A DNA stretch of 11,408 bases from Planctomycetota bacterium (lineage in GTDB: Bacteria > Planctomycetota > UBA1135 > GCA-002686595): NCBI GenBank assembly GCA_029212955.1, contig JARGOW010000061.1, positions 1-11,408 of the forward strand, written 5' to 3'. How positions within the stretch are numbered: position 1 is the first letter of the stretch; every line of letters starts with the position of its first letter. Under the pieces are notes generated by a model. It was not told where the DNA came from and ran no database searches. It worked only from the letters and a program-made list of their open reading frames with translations. Both the position numbers and the translations under genes were made by a program. Of this stretch, positions 1-7,743 are shown piece by piece.

Positions 1-572
1 AAGGTAGATTCCGGGCCGATCTTCTCCATCGTTTGGATGTGTGTCGGGTTCATGTTCCCCCCTTGCGCAAACATCCCAGTGACATTCCGCTCTTGGCGGG
101 GCACTTCTGCGAGACCATGTCGCGTCGCATGGGTTGTGGTCCGATTCGTTTCGATTCCGCGGGGCTCAAGGCTTTGGAGGCTTATCTTTGGCCGGGCAAT
201 GTGCGGGAACTCAAAAACGTAATTTCGAGGGCGATTCTGCGGGCCAAATCGGAACAACCTGATTCGGAAACCATTGCCCTGAAGCTCGAACATCTTGGGG
301 AGGAATTCCGCACGTCGTCCGGCGCTGTGGGTTCCCATAGCTCTCCCGGTGTTTCAGGTGCCCCGGACGCGCGGTTGGCTCCTGAAGGTCAGCCCGCCGG
401 AACTTTGCGTGAATCGGTGGATGCCTTCCAGACCCAATGCGTGGAGCACGCGCTCAAGACGAACGGGTGGGTCTGGTCCCATGCTGCTCAGTCCTTGGGC
501 ATGCACCGGGCCAACTTCCACCGTTTGGCCACGCGTTTGGGATTCAAGCGCCCGCCGGCTGGCCCGGGCTAG
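1..572 (+). CDS. Sigma54-dependent transcriptional activator, NorR-like, C-terminal part (5' truncated by window)
   Basis: Codons are in frame from base 3 to the TAG at 570-572, giving 189 residues of a protein whose N-terminus lies outside the window. The first residues (GRFRADLLHRLDV, then VPPLRKHPSDIPLLAGHF) are the end of the AAA+ domain of sigma54 activators and include the conserved FRxDLxxRL stretch. WPGNVREL at about residues 63-70 is the family's sensor II motif. A poorly conserved linker of about 50 residues follows. A Fis-type helix-turn-helix lies at about 158-181 (HAAQSLGMHRANFHRLATRL), and its wording resembles NorR-type regulators. Such proteins drive open-complex formation by RNA polymerase with sigma54. 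The sensory domain and the target are not visible, so the signal is unknown. It converges on the operon to its right, with 2 nt between stop codons. The family call is secure; a specific name is not. Confidence 0.93.
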   Translation, partial: GRFRADLLHRLDVCRVHVPPLRKHPSDIPLLAGHFCETMSRRMGCGPIRFDSAGLKALEAYLWPGNVRELKNVISRAILRAKSEQPDSETIALKLEHLGEEFRTSSGAVGSHSSPGVSGAPDARLAPEGQPAGTLRESVDAFQTQCVEHALKTNGWVWSHAAQSLGMHRANFHRLATRLGFKRPPAGPG

Positions 573-574
573 GG

Positions 575-961
575 TCAGGGGCAGTCTTTGTCGACGACCC
601 ACCAGGGGTTGCCTTCTGGGTCGGCGAAGCCGCCGAACCAGAACTTGTTTTCTTTGTCGAAAGAGGGGCCGAATAGGGCTTTGGCGCCGGCGGCCTCCAG
701 ATGTTTGAAGTAGGCGGGGAGGTCGTCGACTTCGAATTGGAGGAGGACCGTGTTCTTGCTTCGGTCTTCGGGTTCCAGGCCCATTTCCTTGGCGGAGCCA
801 ATGCCAACGCGAATGCCACTCTCCGTTTGCATGTGCGCGAAGTGGTAGTCCTTCTCGAACAGGTCGGTGACCTTGAAACCTAGGGTTTCGCAGTACCACT
901 TCACTAGGGCGTCGAAGTTTTCGGCCAGGATGACCGATTCGCGGGGGCGGATGGACTGCAT
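575..961 (-). CDS. VOC (glyoxalase/bleomycin-resistance fold) family protein
   Basis: This 128-residue protein has the two-module pattern of the vicinal oxygen chelate superfamily. The N-terminal half holds ENFDALVKWYCETLGF, the usual strand followed by the xxxWYxxxLGF helix. The second half holds VLLQFEVDDLPAYFKHLEAAGA and ends with GGFADPEGNPWWVVD, the common FxDPdGN closing motif. The usual metal ligands are not obvious: no His is seen in the first strand, and the last strand ends WWVVD where enzymes often have a Glu. A metal-dependent glyoxalase activity is therefore doubtful. Binding, sequestration or a divergent enzyme are equally possible. It is the last gene of the bio operon, starting 7 nt after the pyrophosphatase stop; no strong ribosome site is visible. 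Nothing in the sequence gives it a substrate or ties it to biotin. Confidence 0.88.
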   Translation of the reverse strand: MQSIRPRESVILAENFDALVKWYCETLGFKVTDLFEKDYHFAHMQTESGIRVGIGSAKEMGLEPEDRSKNTVLLQFEVDDLPAYFKHLEAAGAKALFGPSFDKENKFWFGGFADPEGNPWWVVDKDCP

Positions 962-968
962 GGGGAAC

Positions 969-1640
969 CTACTTGGTGGGCTTGTAGGCCTTGATTGCGG
1001 CGGTCAGGATTTCCTGGGCCTTGGGGCGGTCGGCGAAGCCGGGAACCGTGATTTCACCGGGGCCTTTGTAGTTGCTAAACCAAGCTTGCAGGATCGTGGT
1101 GGTTCCCGAGAATTGGGTTTCCAAATCCTTCAGGTTGTAAACGGTTCCGAAGTGTGAATCGGGGCGCACGGCGATCAGCTTGTCGTCTTGCTCACCGTCG
1201 TCGATCATGATCATGACGCCGATCAGTCGAGCTGGGATCACCGCGCCGCGGGGAGCTGCATTGCCGAGGATGACCACATCGAGCGGGTCTCCGTCGCCGC
1301 CAAGTTCCTCGGGCAGAAGCGTGCGCGGAATCATCCCGTAGTTGGCGGGGTAGCCCAAGTAATTCACAACTCGGGGTTTGCCGTCTCGGATTTCCCAGCG
1401 CAATTCACCTTCGGGTTTGGTGACTTCCCACTTGCCCGTGGTGCCAGCGGGAATCTCAACGATGACGTTTACGTCACCGTTTTCGAGCTGCGCTGGGTAA
1501 TCGTTCAAATAACTCTTGTCGTGCTCATGCAGCAGGACAATGGGCTGCTCTTCGGGCTCGTCGACGTGGCAGCCGGATGTGTCACAGGACGGGGTGCCCA
1601 CGAGGAGCAGGAGGGCTGATATGAATTGGTGGGCTTTCAT
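969..1640 (-). CDS. ppa: Family I inorganic pyrophosphatase with lipoprotein-type signal peptide
   Basis: This 223-residue protein hydrolyses pyrophosphate to two phosphates. The catalytic set of family I soluble pyrophosphatases is complete: E62, K70 and E72 (EIPAGTTGKWEV), Y101 (YPANYG), D116/D118/D121 (DGDPLDV), D147/D152/K154 (IDDGEQDDKL) and Y191-K192. E. coli Ppa has about 175 residues; the extra length is N-terminal. That end reads as a secretion signal: K2, a hydrophobic run at residues 6-15, then GTPSC with Cys19. The lipobox is weak because Pro and Ser precede the Cys. The likely mature form is an acylated protein facing the periplasm, not the usual cytosolic housekeeping enzyme. 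I chose ATG 1638-1640 because it begins this signal peptide and lies 2 nt after the bioA stop. The frame stays open further upstream, but only as an overlap through bioA. The enzyme call is firm; the export is inferred. Confidence 0.93.
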   Translation of the reverse strand: MKAHQFISALLLLVGTPSCDTSGCHVDEPEEQPIVLLHEHDKSYLNDYPAQLENGDVNVIVEIPAGTTGKWEVTKPEGELRWEIRDGKPRVVNYLGYPANYGMIPRTLLPEELGGDGDPLDVVILGNAAPRGAVIPARLIGVMIMIDDGEQDDKLIAVRPDSHFGTVYNLKDLETQFSGTTTILQAWFSNYKGPGEITVPGFADRPKAQEILTAAIKAYKPTK

Positions 1641-1642
1641 GG

Positions 1643-2917
1643 TTATGCGAATCGGTCGGCCAGGGCCAACATGGTATCGGCGATTTGGTCGGCTTGGGCG
1701 TCGGTGGTGCAGGCCGGAGGCAGGGCGTAAACCACGTTTCCAAGGGGGCGGAGCAAAACGCCCATGTCCAGACTCGCCTGGTGCAGGGCTGGACCCACTT
1801 GGCTGAGATAGCCAGCATCGTTGTCTTTGGAGCCTACAAGGTCCCAAGCAACCATACCACCGACCTGGCGCAGTTGACTCACACCGGGGTTGGATTCCAA
1901 GGGTGAGATCCGGGCGCGAATACGTTCTCCGATGGCTTGCAAGCGTTCGGGGACCTTGCGATCGATGTTGAGCTGCAAGGAGGCCAAGGCCACGGCACAA
2001 CCCACCGGGTGGGCTGTGAAAGTGTGCCCATGGAAGAACGTGCGCATGCGGTCTTCGCTGAAGAATCCCTGGAATAGGGTTTCGCTCACCACGGTTGCGG
2101 AGAGGGGGAAGATGCCGCCGGTCAAGCCCTTGGCCAGGCACATGAGATCGGGACTGACACCGGCGCGGTCGCAGGCGAATAGGGAACCCGTGCGACCGAA
2201 GCCGGTCATGACCTCATCGGCGATGAAGGGCACGCGGTTTTGGTCGCATTGCTGACGCACGGCTTGCAGGAACTCGATGGAGTTGGTTTGCATGCCCGCT
2301 GCCCCTTGGATGAGAGGCTCGACGATGACACCAGCCGCCCGGCCGCCGAGTTGCTCGAAGGCCTGGGACAGGGCCTCCGCGGTGGGATCGATCCGAATGC
2401 AATCGAACAGAAAGGGTCTGTAGGCTTCAAAGAACGGGTCGGGATCGCCCACGGACATACTGCCGAAGGTGTCCCCGTGGTAAGCGCCGTTGAGCGCGAT
2501 GAAAACCTGGCGTTCGGGCTGGCCGTTTTGAGCGAAGTTTTGAAGCGCAATCTTGAGCGCCACTTCGACCGCGGTAGAGCCATTGTCCGAATAGAACACG
2601 CGATCGAGGCCCTTGGGCGTAACCTCCACCAAGCGCTCGGCCAAGCGCACGGCTGGTTCGTGGGTGGCTCCCGCGAACAAGACATGGTCCAGGGTCTCGA
2701 ACTGTTGGCGCATGGCCTCGATCAATATCGGATCACCGTGTCCATGCAGGATGGCCCACCAGGACGAGATGGCATCGATCACTTCACGGCCATCGGTCAG
2801 GGTTAGGGTGGCGTCTTTGGCCGACGCAACCTCCATGGGGTCCCGGCCCAGACCGTGCTGTGTGTAGGGGTGCCAGGTGCAGGCGCGGTCGCGCTCGATA
2901 AGGGTCTTTTTCGTCAT
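1643..2917 (-). CDS. bioA: Adenosylmethionine-8-amino-7-oxononanoate aminotransferase (DAPA synthase)
   Basis: BioA is a PLP enzyme that transfers the amino group of S-adenosylmethionine to KAPA, giving 7,8-diaminopelargonate. The 424-residue length is normal. Motifs in order are HPYTQ (16-20), SSWWA (51-55, the substrate-pocket tryptophans of BioA), DNGSTAVEVALK (111-122, phosphate binding), AYHGDTFGSMSVGDP (145-159), DEVMTGFGRTG (234-244, with Asp234 contacting the PLP pyridine nitrogen) and LAKGLTGG, where Lys263 should carry PLP. HPYTQ and SSWWA separate it from other class III aminotransferases. ATG 2915-2917 lies 4 nt after the bioFD stop, so translation is probably coupled. The TAA stop is 2 nt before the pyrophosphatase start. 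No truncation or missing key residue is seen. Confidence 0.97.
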   Translation of the reverse strand: MTKKTLIERDRACTWHPYTQHGLGRDPMEVASAKDATLTLTDGREVIDAISSWWAILHGHGDPILIEAMRQQFETLDHVLFAGATHEPAVRLAERLVEVTPKGLDRVFYSDNGSTAVEVALKIALQNFAQNGQPERQVFIALNGAYHGDTFGSMSVGDPDPFFEAYRPFLFDCIRIDPTAEALSQAFEQLGGRAAGVIVEPLIQGAAGMQTNSIEFLQAVRQQCDQNRVPFIADEVMTGFGRTGSLFACDRAGVSPDLMCLAKGLTGGIFPLSATVVSETLFQGFFSEDRMRTFFHGHTFTAHPVGCAVALASLQLNIDRKVPERLQAIGERIRARISPLESNPGVSQLRQVGGMVAWDLVGSKDNDAGYLSQVGPALHQASLDMGVLLRPLGNVVYALPPACTTDAQADQIADTMLALADRFA

Positions 2918-2921
2918 GGCG

Positions 2922-4718
2922 TCAATCCAGCCAGGTCGAGTCGAGGGTTTGGGCCAGTTCCCGCAGGGCGTGGGCGTCGAGGGGATCCAGGTGGGGGATT
3001 TGAAGGATGGGGCAGGCCAATTTGCCCTGCAGCCCAGCGCGATTTTCCTCGTGGAAGGGGCCGACCAGGATGAGGACCTTGGGCTTTTGGCCGAAGGCGT
3101 GCATGGCGTGCAGGGTGAGTTGCGTGTGGTTGAGTGTCCCGAGGCCGGAGCGTGCCACCAGGATCAGATTCGGCCGCTGGCGCGCCACCCAATCACTGGT
3201 TTGAAAGTCCTCGTTCCAAGGGACGCAGAGTCCACCGGCGGTTTCGATCACCAGCGGCATGGAGGAGGCTTGCAGTTTCTCCGCAAGCTGTGCGTCGACC
3301 ACGTTTTCATTGATCCGTCGGCCTTCGGCCCATGCCGATTGGTCGGGACTCGCGGGGAGATCGAACTCGTAGGCCGGCTCGTGGAAGGTGATCGGGGCGT
3401 CGGCCATCAGTTCGCGCACCGTTTCCGTGTCGGAGGGTTGCCCGCTTTGGATCGGCTTCCAATAGGCGGCGGGACCGCGATTGGCGAGGGCGTGCAACAC
3501 GAAGGCGCTGGCCACGGTCTTTCCCGCATCGGTGTCGGTTCCGATCACAACCCAGGGTTTGGGGGCGTGGGTTTGTGGTTCGACAGGCGCGCTGGGGATG
3601 AGCGGAAGCAGGGTGCGCACAATGGTCTTCAGGTCCCGTTCGCTGTGGTCCGCGTGAACCACGATGCGCAGACGCGATGTGCCCTTGGGCACCGTGGGAG
3701 GCCGGACGGCGTGCACCGCAATTCCCTGGGATCGCAGGGTTTCTGCGGCTTCCAGCGCCACTTCCGGTGGCCCTTGGGGGACCGGTACGATTGCTCCATC
3801 CGGGACGGGCAGGCGCAATTCGCTGGCCAGGAAGGCCGCGCCGGTCAGGATTTTGCCGCGCTCTTTGTCCCGCCCCTTCACCCATTCGATGGCGGCGGAG
3901 AGGGCGGAAGCCACGGGCAGTGCGATGCCGGTGGTGAACACGAAGGAGCGCGCGTGATTGACCAGCGTGTCCCGCAGGGCTTCGCTACCGACCACGAAGG
4001 CGCCCGCCACGCCCAGGGCCTTGCTGCCGGTGACGATACGTGCGGCCAGCACTTCTTTCAGGTCAGGATTGGCTTCCAAGATGGCGCAGGCGCCGCTTCC
4101 TTCGGGCCCAAGCAGACCGACCGCGTGGGCCTCGTCCACGACCAGGGACGCGTCGTATTTCTTGCACAGTGAGGCGATGGCCGCCAGGGGCGCCAGGTCT
4201 CCGTCCATGCTGAATAGGCTTTCGGTCACCACGATGCGTCGGCGAGAGCCACGTGAACCGATCAGGCGTTGTTCGAGATCGTGCAGATCACGGTGACGGA
4301 ATACTGAGATGCGAGCACCCGAAAGCCGCGCCCCATCGATGAGCGAAGCGTGGTTGAGCTCGTCCGAAAGGATCGTGTCGCGGGGTCGGGCCAGGCTGGT
4401 GACCACACCCAGGTTGGCCTGGAATCCCGAAGGACACAGCAGGGCTGCCGGTGCTTTGAGCCATGCGGCGGCAGCCGCCTCCGCGTTCCGAATCGGCTCC
4501 CCGTCCCCGCCCAGCAGGCGGGATGCGCCGCTGCCCACGCCGTGGGTCCGCGCAGATTCGGCGGCGGCGTCCACCACGGGGGCGGCCTTCGAAGCCCCCA
4601 AAATGTCGTTGGTGACGAAGTCGGACAGTTCCGGGGTGGGGACCGGGAAACGCCGCATGTGGGCCTTATCCAGGCGATTCAGGGCATCTTCCAGCTCGCG
4701 CTGTAGCCGGCTGGACAC
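2922..4718 (-). CDS. bioFD: Bifunctional 8-amino-7-oxononanoate synthase / dethiobiotin synthetase (BioF-BioD fusion)
   Basis: This is one uninterrupted 598-residue frame. Residues 1 to about 375 are BioF, which condenses a pimeloyl thioester with L-alanine to KAPA: GSGASRLLGG (62-71), DELNHASLIDGARLSGA (119-135, with His123 expected to stack on PLP), TESLFSMDGD (165-174), VVDEAHAVG (193-201) and TGSKALG, with PLP-lysine K233. A proline-rich linker at about 376-388 follows. Residues 389-598 are BioD, which uses ATP and CO2 to close the ureido ring of dethiobiotin: P-loop GTDTDAGKT (393-401), WKPIQSG (K421), ETAGGLCVP (E492) and LGTLNHTQLTL. Both halves look complete, so both activities are expected. 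The start is GTG 4716-4718, 3 nt after the bioB stop and 6 nt after GGAGAG. BioF and BioD do not act consecutively, since BioA works between them. Confidence 0.96.
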   Translation of the reverse strand: MSSRLQRELEDALNRLDKAHMRRFPVPTPELSDFVTNDILGASKAAPVVDAAAESARTHGVGSGASRLLGGDGEPIRNAEAAAAAWLKAPAALLCPSGFQANLGVVTSLARPRDTILSDELNHASLIDGARLSGARISVFRHRDLHDLEQRLIGSRGSRRRIVVTESLFSMDGDLAPLAAIASLCKKYDASLVVDEAHAVGLLGPEGSGACAILEANPDLKEVLAARIVTGSKALGVAGAFVVGSEALRDTLVNHARSFVFTTGIALPVASALSAAIEWVKGRDKERGKILTGAAFLASELRLPVPDGAIVPVPQGPPEVALEAAETLRSQGIAVHAVRPPTVPKGTSRLRIVVHADHSERDLKTIVRTLLPLIPSAPVEPQTHAPKPWVVIGTDTDAGKTVASAFVLHALANRGPAAYWKPIQSGQPSDTETVRELMADAPITFHEPAYEFDLPASPDQSAWAEGRRINENVVDAQLAEKLQASSMPLVIETAGGLCVPWNEDFQTSDWVARQRPNLILVARSGLGTLNHTQLTLHAMHAFGQKPKVLILVGPFHEENRAGLQGKLACPILQIPHLDPLDAHALRELAQTLDSTWLD

Positions 4719-4721
4719 GTG

Positions 4722-5684
4722 CTACTCTCCGACGGGGGAAAGGCCCAGGCTGGCGAGCAGGGCGGCATCCGTGCCGGGCGCAGGGTTGGGCGTGGTCAGT
4801 AGTTTGTCGCCCACGAAGATCGAGTTGGCTCCGGCCAGGAAGCACAGGGCTTGGGCGGCTTCGGGCAATTCCTGGCGACCTGCGGAGAGGCGCAGGATGG
4901 TCTTGGGGACCAGGATCCGTGTGGCAGCGATGAAGGCGACCCATTCTTGCCAGGTGATCTCGGGGGTCTCGCCCATGGGCGTGCCCTCCACGGGGACCAG
5001 GCGGTTGACCGGGATGCTCTCGGGCTGGGGGGAGAGGCTGGCGAGCTCGAGCAGCAGTTCTGCACGGGCGGTGAGGCTTTCGCCCAGGCCCAAGATGCCA
5101 CCGGCGCACACATTGATACCCGAATCACGCACGGTTTGCAGGGTTTCCAGGCGATCGTCGTAGCAGCGCGTGGTGACCACGTTTTCGTAGTGGCTGCGAC
5201 CCGTATCCAGGTTGTGGTTGTAGTAATCCAGGCCGGCATCCTTGAGGCGACCGGCTTGTTCACCGTTCAGCATGCCCAGGGTCACGCAGGCTTCGAGGCC
5301 CATTTCTTTGACGCCCTCCACCATTTCGAGCACGGAATCGAATTCCTTGCCGTCGCGCACGCCGCGCCAGGCGGCGCCCATGCAGAAGCGGTCGGCTCCA
5401 CCCTCTTTGGCTTTGCGTGCTTCCTCCAAGACAAGGGGCACCGAAAGCAGCTTCTCGCGTTCGATGGAGGTTTTGTTGTGGGCGCTTTGGGAGCAATACC
5501 CGCAATCCTCGGGGCAGGAGCCCGTTTTGATGGATACCAGTTGGGAGCACTGGATCTTGGTCGGGTCGTGGTGCTGCCGATGCACGGTGGCGGCCTCGAA
5601 GACCAGTTCCAGGAGCGGACGGCGGAGCAGGGCTTCGACCCCTTCGAGGGTCAGGCTGGAGGCAGGTGCGGTCGTGGCGTTCAT
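4722..5684 (-). CDS. bioB: Biotin synthase
   Basis: BioB is a radical SAM enzyme that inserts sulfur into dethiobiotin, the last step of biotin synthesis. At 320 residues it has normal length. The radical SAM [4Fe-4S] motif CxxxCxxC is C57, C61 and C64 (SCPEDCGYCSQS). The ligands of the second, sulfur-donating [2Fe-2S] cluster are all present: C101 (RFCMGAAWR), C133 (EACVTLGML), C193 (NVCAGGILG) and R265 (RLSAGR). YYNHNLDT (154-161) is the usual substrate and SAM contact region. It is the first gene of the leftward operon. No Shine-Dalgarno sequence precedes ATG 5682-5684. Instead a -10-like TAGAAT ends 6 nt before the ATG, which suggests a leaderless message. The stop is TAG 4722-4724. Confidence 0.97.
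   Translation of the reverse strand: MNATTAPASSLTLEGVEALLRRPLLELVFEAATVHRQHHDPTKIQCSQLVSIKTGSCPEDCGYCSQSAHNKTSIEREKLLSVPLVLEEARKAKEGGADRFCMGAAWRGVRDGKEFDSVLEMVEGVKEMGLEACVTLGMLNGEQAGRLKDAGLDYYNHNLDTGRSHYENVVTTRCYDDRLETLQTVRDSGINVCAGGILGLGESLTARAELLLELASLSPQPESIPVNRLVPVEGTPMGETPEITWQEWVAFIAATRILVPKTILRLSAGRQELPEAAQALCFLAGANSIFVGDKLLTTPNPAPGTDAALLASLGLSPVGE
4725..4730 (-). promoter_or_regulatory. Ribosome binding site for bioFD (supports the GTG start)
   Basis: On the minus strand GGAGAG lies inside the end of bioB, 6 nt before GTG 4716-4718. The spacing is ideal for a Shine-Dalgarno site. The next in-frame ATG (codon 21) would cut off the N-terminal BioF helix, so the GTG is preferred. Confidence 0.65.
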
Positions 5685-5690
5685 GGCGGG

Positions 5691-5696
5691 ATTCTA
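5691..5696 (-). promoter_or_regulatory. Putative -10 box of the bio operon promoter (leaderless start)
   Basis: The minus strand reads TAGAAT, one mismatch from TATAAT, followed by CCCGCC and then the bioB ATG. A 6-nt discriminator puts transcription start on the A of the ATG. No Shine-Dalgarno site is present, which fits a leaderless transcript. No good TTGACA-like -35 is seen; AACCGG (5713-5718 on the minus strand) has the right position with a 16-nt spacer but a poor match. It mirrors the kynA -10 box. Confidence 0.5.
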
Positions 5697-5732
5697 GCCA
5701 GAGAGTGGCCTTCCGGTTGGCTTTTTTCTTAC

Positions 5733-5738
5733 TAGAAT
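5733..5738 (+). promoter_or_regulatory. Putative -10 box of the kynA promoter (leaderless start)
   Basis: TAGAAT on the plus strand is followed by 7 nt and then ATG 5746-5748, so transcription would start at or next to that ATG. No Shine-Dalgarno site is present. TTCCGG at 5711-5716 has -35 spacing (16 nt) but little consensus. This box and the bioB -10 box are equidistant (18.5 bp) from the centre of CCGG at 5713-5716. Confidence 0.5.
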
Positions 5739-5745
5739 GGTGCCC

Positions 5746-6834
<1,089 letters not shown>

Positions 6835-6928
6835 TTTTCGGGCGGGTTCGATCCGGCAATAGCCTTGCCAGACCCCGATTTGGGAGGGTTTGCCACTAAA
6901 TTGAGGCAGGTATATGCATTGGTTGAAA

Positions 6929-6953
6929 GGAGCCACAGAGCGCTCACGGCTCC
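6929..6953 (+). promoter_or_regulatory. Hairpin between kynA and phoB, abutting the Pho box
   Basis: GGAGCC (6929-6934) and GGCTCC (6948-6953) form a 6-bp stem, and the loop contains the perfect palindrome GAGCGCTC (6937-6944). No T-run follows, so it is at best a weak terminator for kynA. It could instead be a protein-binding dyad. Its last base is the first base of the Pho-like repeat. Confidence 0.4.
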
Positions 6954-6970
6954 TTAATGATTCCTTAACA
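6953..6970 (+). promoter_or_regulatory. Candidate Pho box upstream of phoB
   Basis: CTTAATG (6953-6959) and CTTAACA (6964-6970) are direct repeats 11 bp apart, seven bases plus a 4-bp spacer. That is the geometry bound by PhoB-family dimers. The CTTAA core resembles Pho boxes described in Cyanobacteria and Bacillus (CTTAACCT, TTAACA) more than E. coli CTGTCAT. It lies about 50 bp before phoB, suggesting autoregulation. A matching site precedes pstS. Confidence 0.55.
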
Positions 6971-7002
6971 TGAACGGGTAGGTTTCAGTGCGAGTCCTCC
7001 AA

Positions 7003-7008
7003 GGGGAG
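7003..7008 (+). promoter_or_regulatory. Ribosome binding site of phoB
   Basis: GGGGAG ends 11 nt before ATG 7020. The spacing is slightly long, but this is the clearest Shine-Dalgarno-like site on the plus strand of the window and supports the chosen start. Confidence 0.55.
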
Positions 7009-7019
7009 TCCTATCAACC

Positions 7020-7706
7020 ATGAGCCAAAACACGATCCTGATCATCGAAGACGACGCTGACATCGTCGAATTGATGCAATACAACCTGGCCAAGGATGGC
7101 TTTAAGGTTCGTATCGCCCGCGACGGGGATGCGGGTCTCCACGAAGCCCGCCGCTACAAGCCCGACCTGGTCCTGCTGGACCTGATGATGCCCGGTTTGG
7201 ATGGGCTTGAAGTCTGTCGCCGCATGCGTCGTGACGCTGAGCTGGCCGGCACGCCCATCATCATGGTCACCGCCAAGAGCGAGGAAAGCGATGTGGTGAC
7301 CGGCCTGGAGTTGGGTGCCGATGACTACCTGGCCAAGCCCTTCAGCCCCCGCGAGCTGCTCGCCAGGGTCCGCGCGGTGCTACGCCGCGGAAAAAGCGGT
7401 ACCGACCACAAAAAATCCCGCATGGAGTTCGAGGGCGTTGTGCTCGACCGAACCCGCCACGAGGTCACCGTGAACTCGGAACTTGTGGAGTTCACCCGGG
7501 CCGAGTTTCGCCTCTTATGGGCCCTGGGAGAGAGTCCTGGGCGGGTTTTCGCCCGTGAGGAGCTCGTGGAGTACATCACTGGAGGCGAGGCCTTCATTTC
7601 GGACCGCAACGTGGATGTGCACGTGAGCGCCGTGCGCAAGAAGCTGGATCCCCATTCCAGTCTTGTGAAGACGGTGCGCGGGGTCGGGTATAAGATCAGG
7701 GACTGA
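7020..7706 (+). CDS. phoB: OmpR/PhoB-family response regulator, probable phosphate regulon regulator
   Basis: This 228-residue protein has a receiver domain at 1 to about 120: acidic pocket E10-D11-D12, phospho-acceptor Asp54 (LLDLMMPGLDG), Thr84 (MVTAK) and Lys106 (LAKPFSPREL). A winged-helix DNA-binding domain follows at about 130-228, with VEFTRAEFRLLWAL, then SDRNVDVHVSAVRKKL for the recognition helix and TVRGVGYKI for the wing. This is the PhoB/OmpR architecture at normal length. The PhoB assignment rests on context: phoR starts 37 nt downstream and pstS and pstC follow. It should bind the CTTAA repeats upstream of itself and of pstS when phosphorylated. A clear ribosome site precedes the ATG. 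Other OmpR-family regulators share these motifs, so the family is certain and the regulon inferred, though strongly supported. Confidence 0.94.
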   Translation: MSQNTILIIEDDADIVELMQYNLAKDGFKVRIARDGDAGLHEARRYKPDLVLLDLMMPGLDGLEVCRRMRRDAELAGTPIIMVTAKSEESDVVTGLELGADDYLAKPFSPRELLARVRAVLRRGKSGTDHKKSRMEFEGVVLDRTRHEVTVNSELVEFTRAEFRLLWALGESPGRVFAREELVEYITGGEAFISDRNVDVHVSAVRKKLDPHSSLVKTVRGVGYKIRD

Positions 7707-7743
7707 ACTCCCCCGTTTTCCGGCTCACACCACCCCACAATCG

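Noticed and set aside
540..580. Terminator between the sigma54 regulator and the VOC gene
   Set aside because: GCCCG/CGGGC can pair, but the stem is short, lies within coding sequence and has no T-run on either strand.
1641..2141. Long N-terminal extension of the pyrophosphatase frame (a 390-residue version)
   Set aside because: The extension lies entirely inside bioA on the same strand in another frame. Its sequence is Arg/Pro/Gly-rich noise, and a proper signal peptide begins at 1640.
2877..4172. Long plus-strand open frame opposite bioFD
   Set aside because: It is antisense to clearly conserved BioF and BioD motifs; its Gly/His/Arg-rich translation is typical of a GC-rich shadow.
5685..5745. 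BirA, BioR or BioQ operator in front of bioB
   Set aside because: No copy of the known palindromes of these biotin repressors is visible in this short region.
6890..6916. Sigma70 promoter TTGCCA ... TATATG before phoB
   Set aside because: The spacer is only 15 nt, and no alternative register gives a good -10 match; support is too thin to list.
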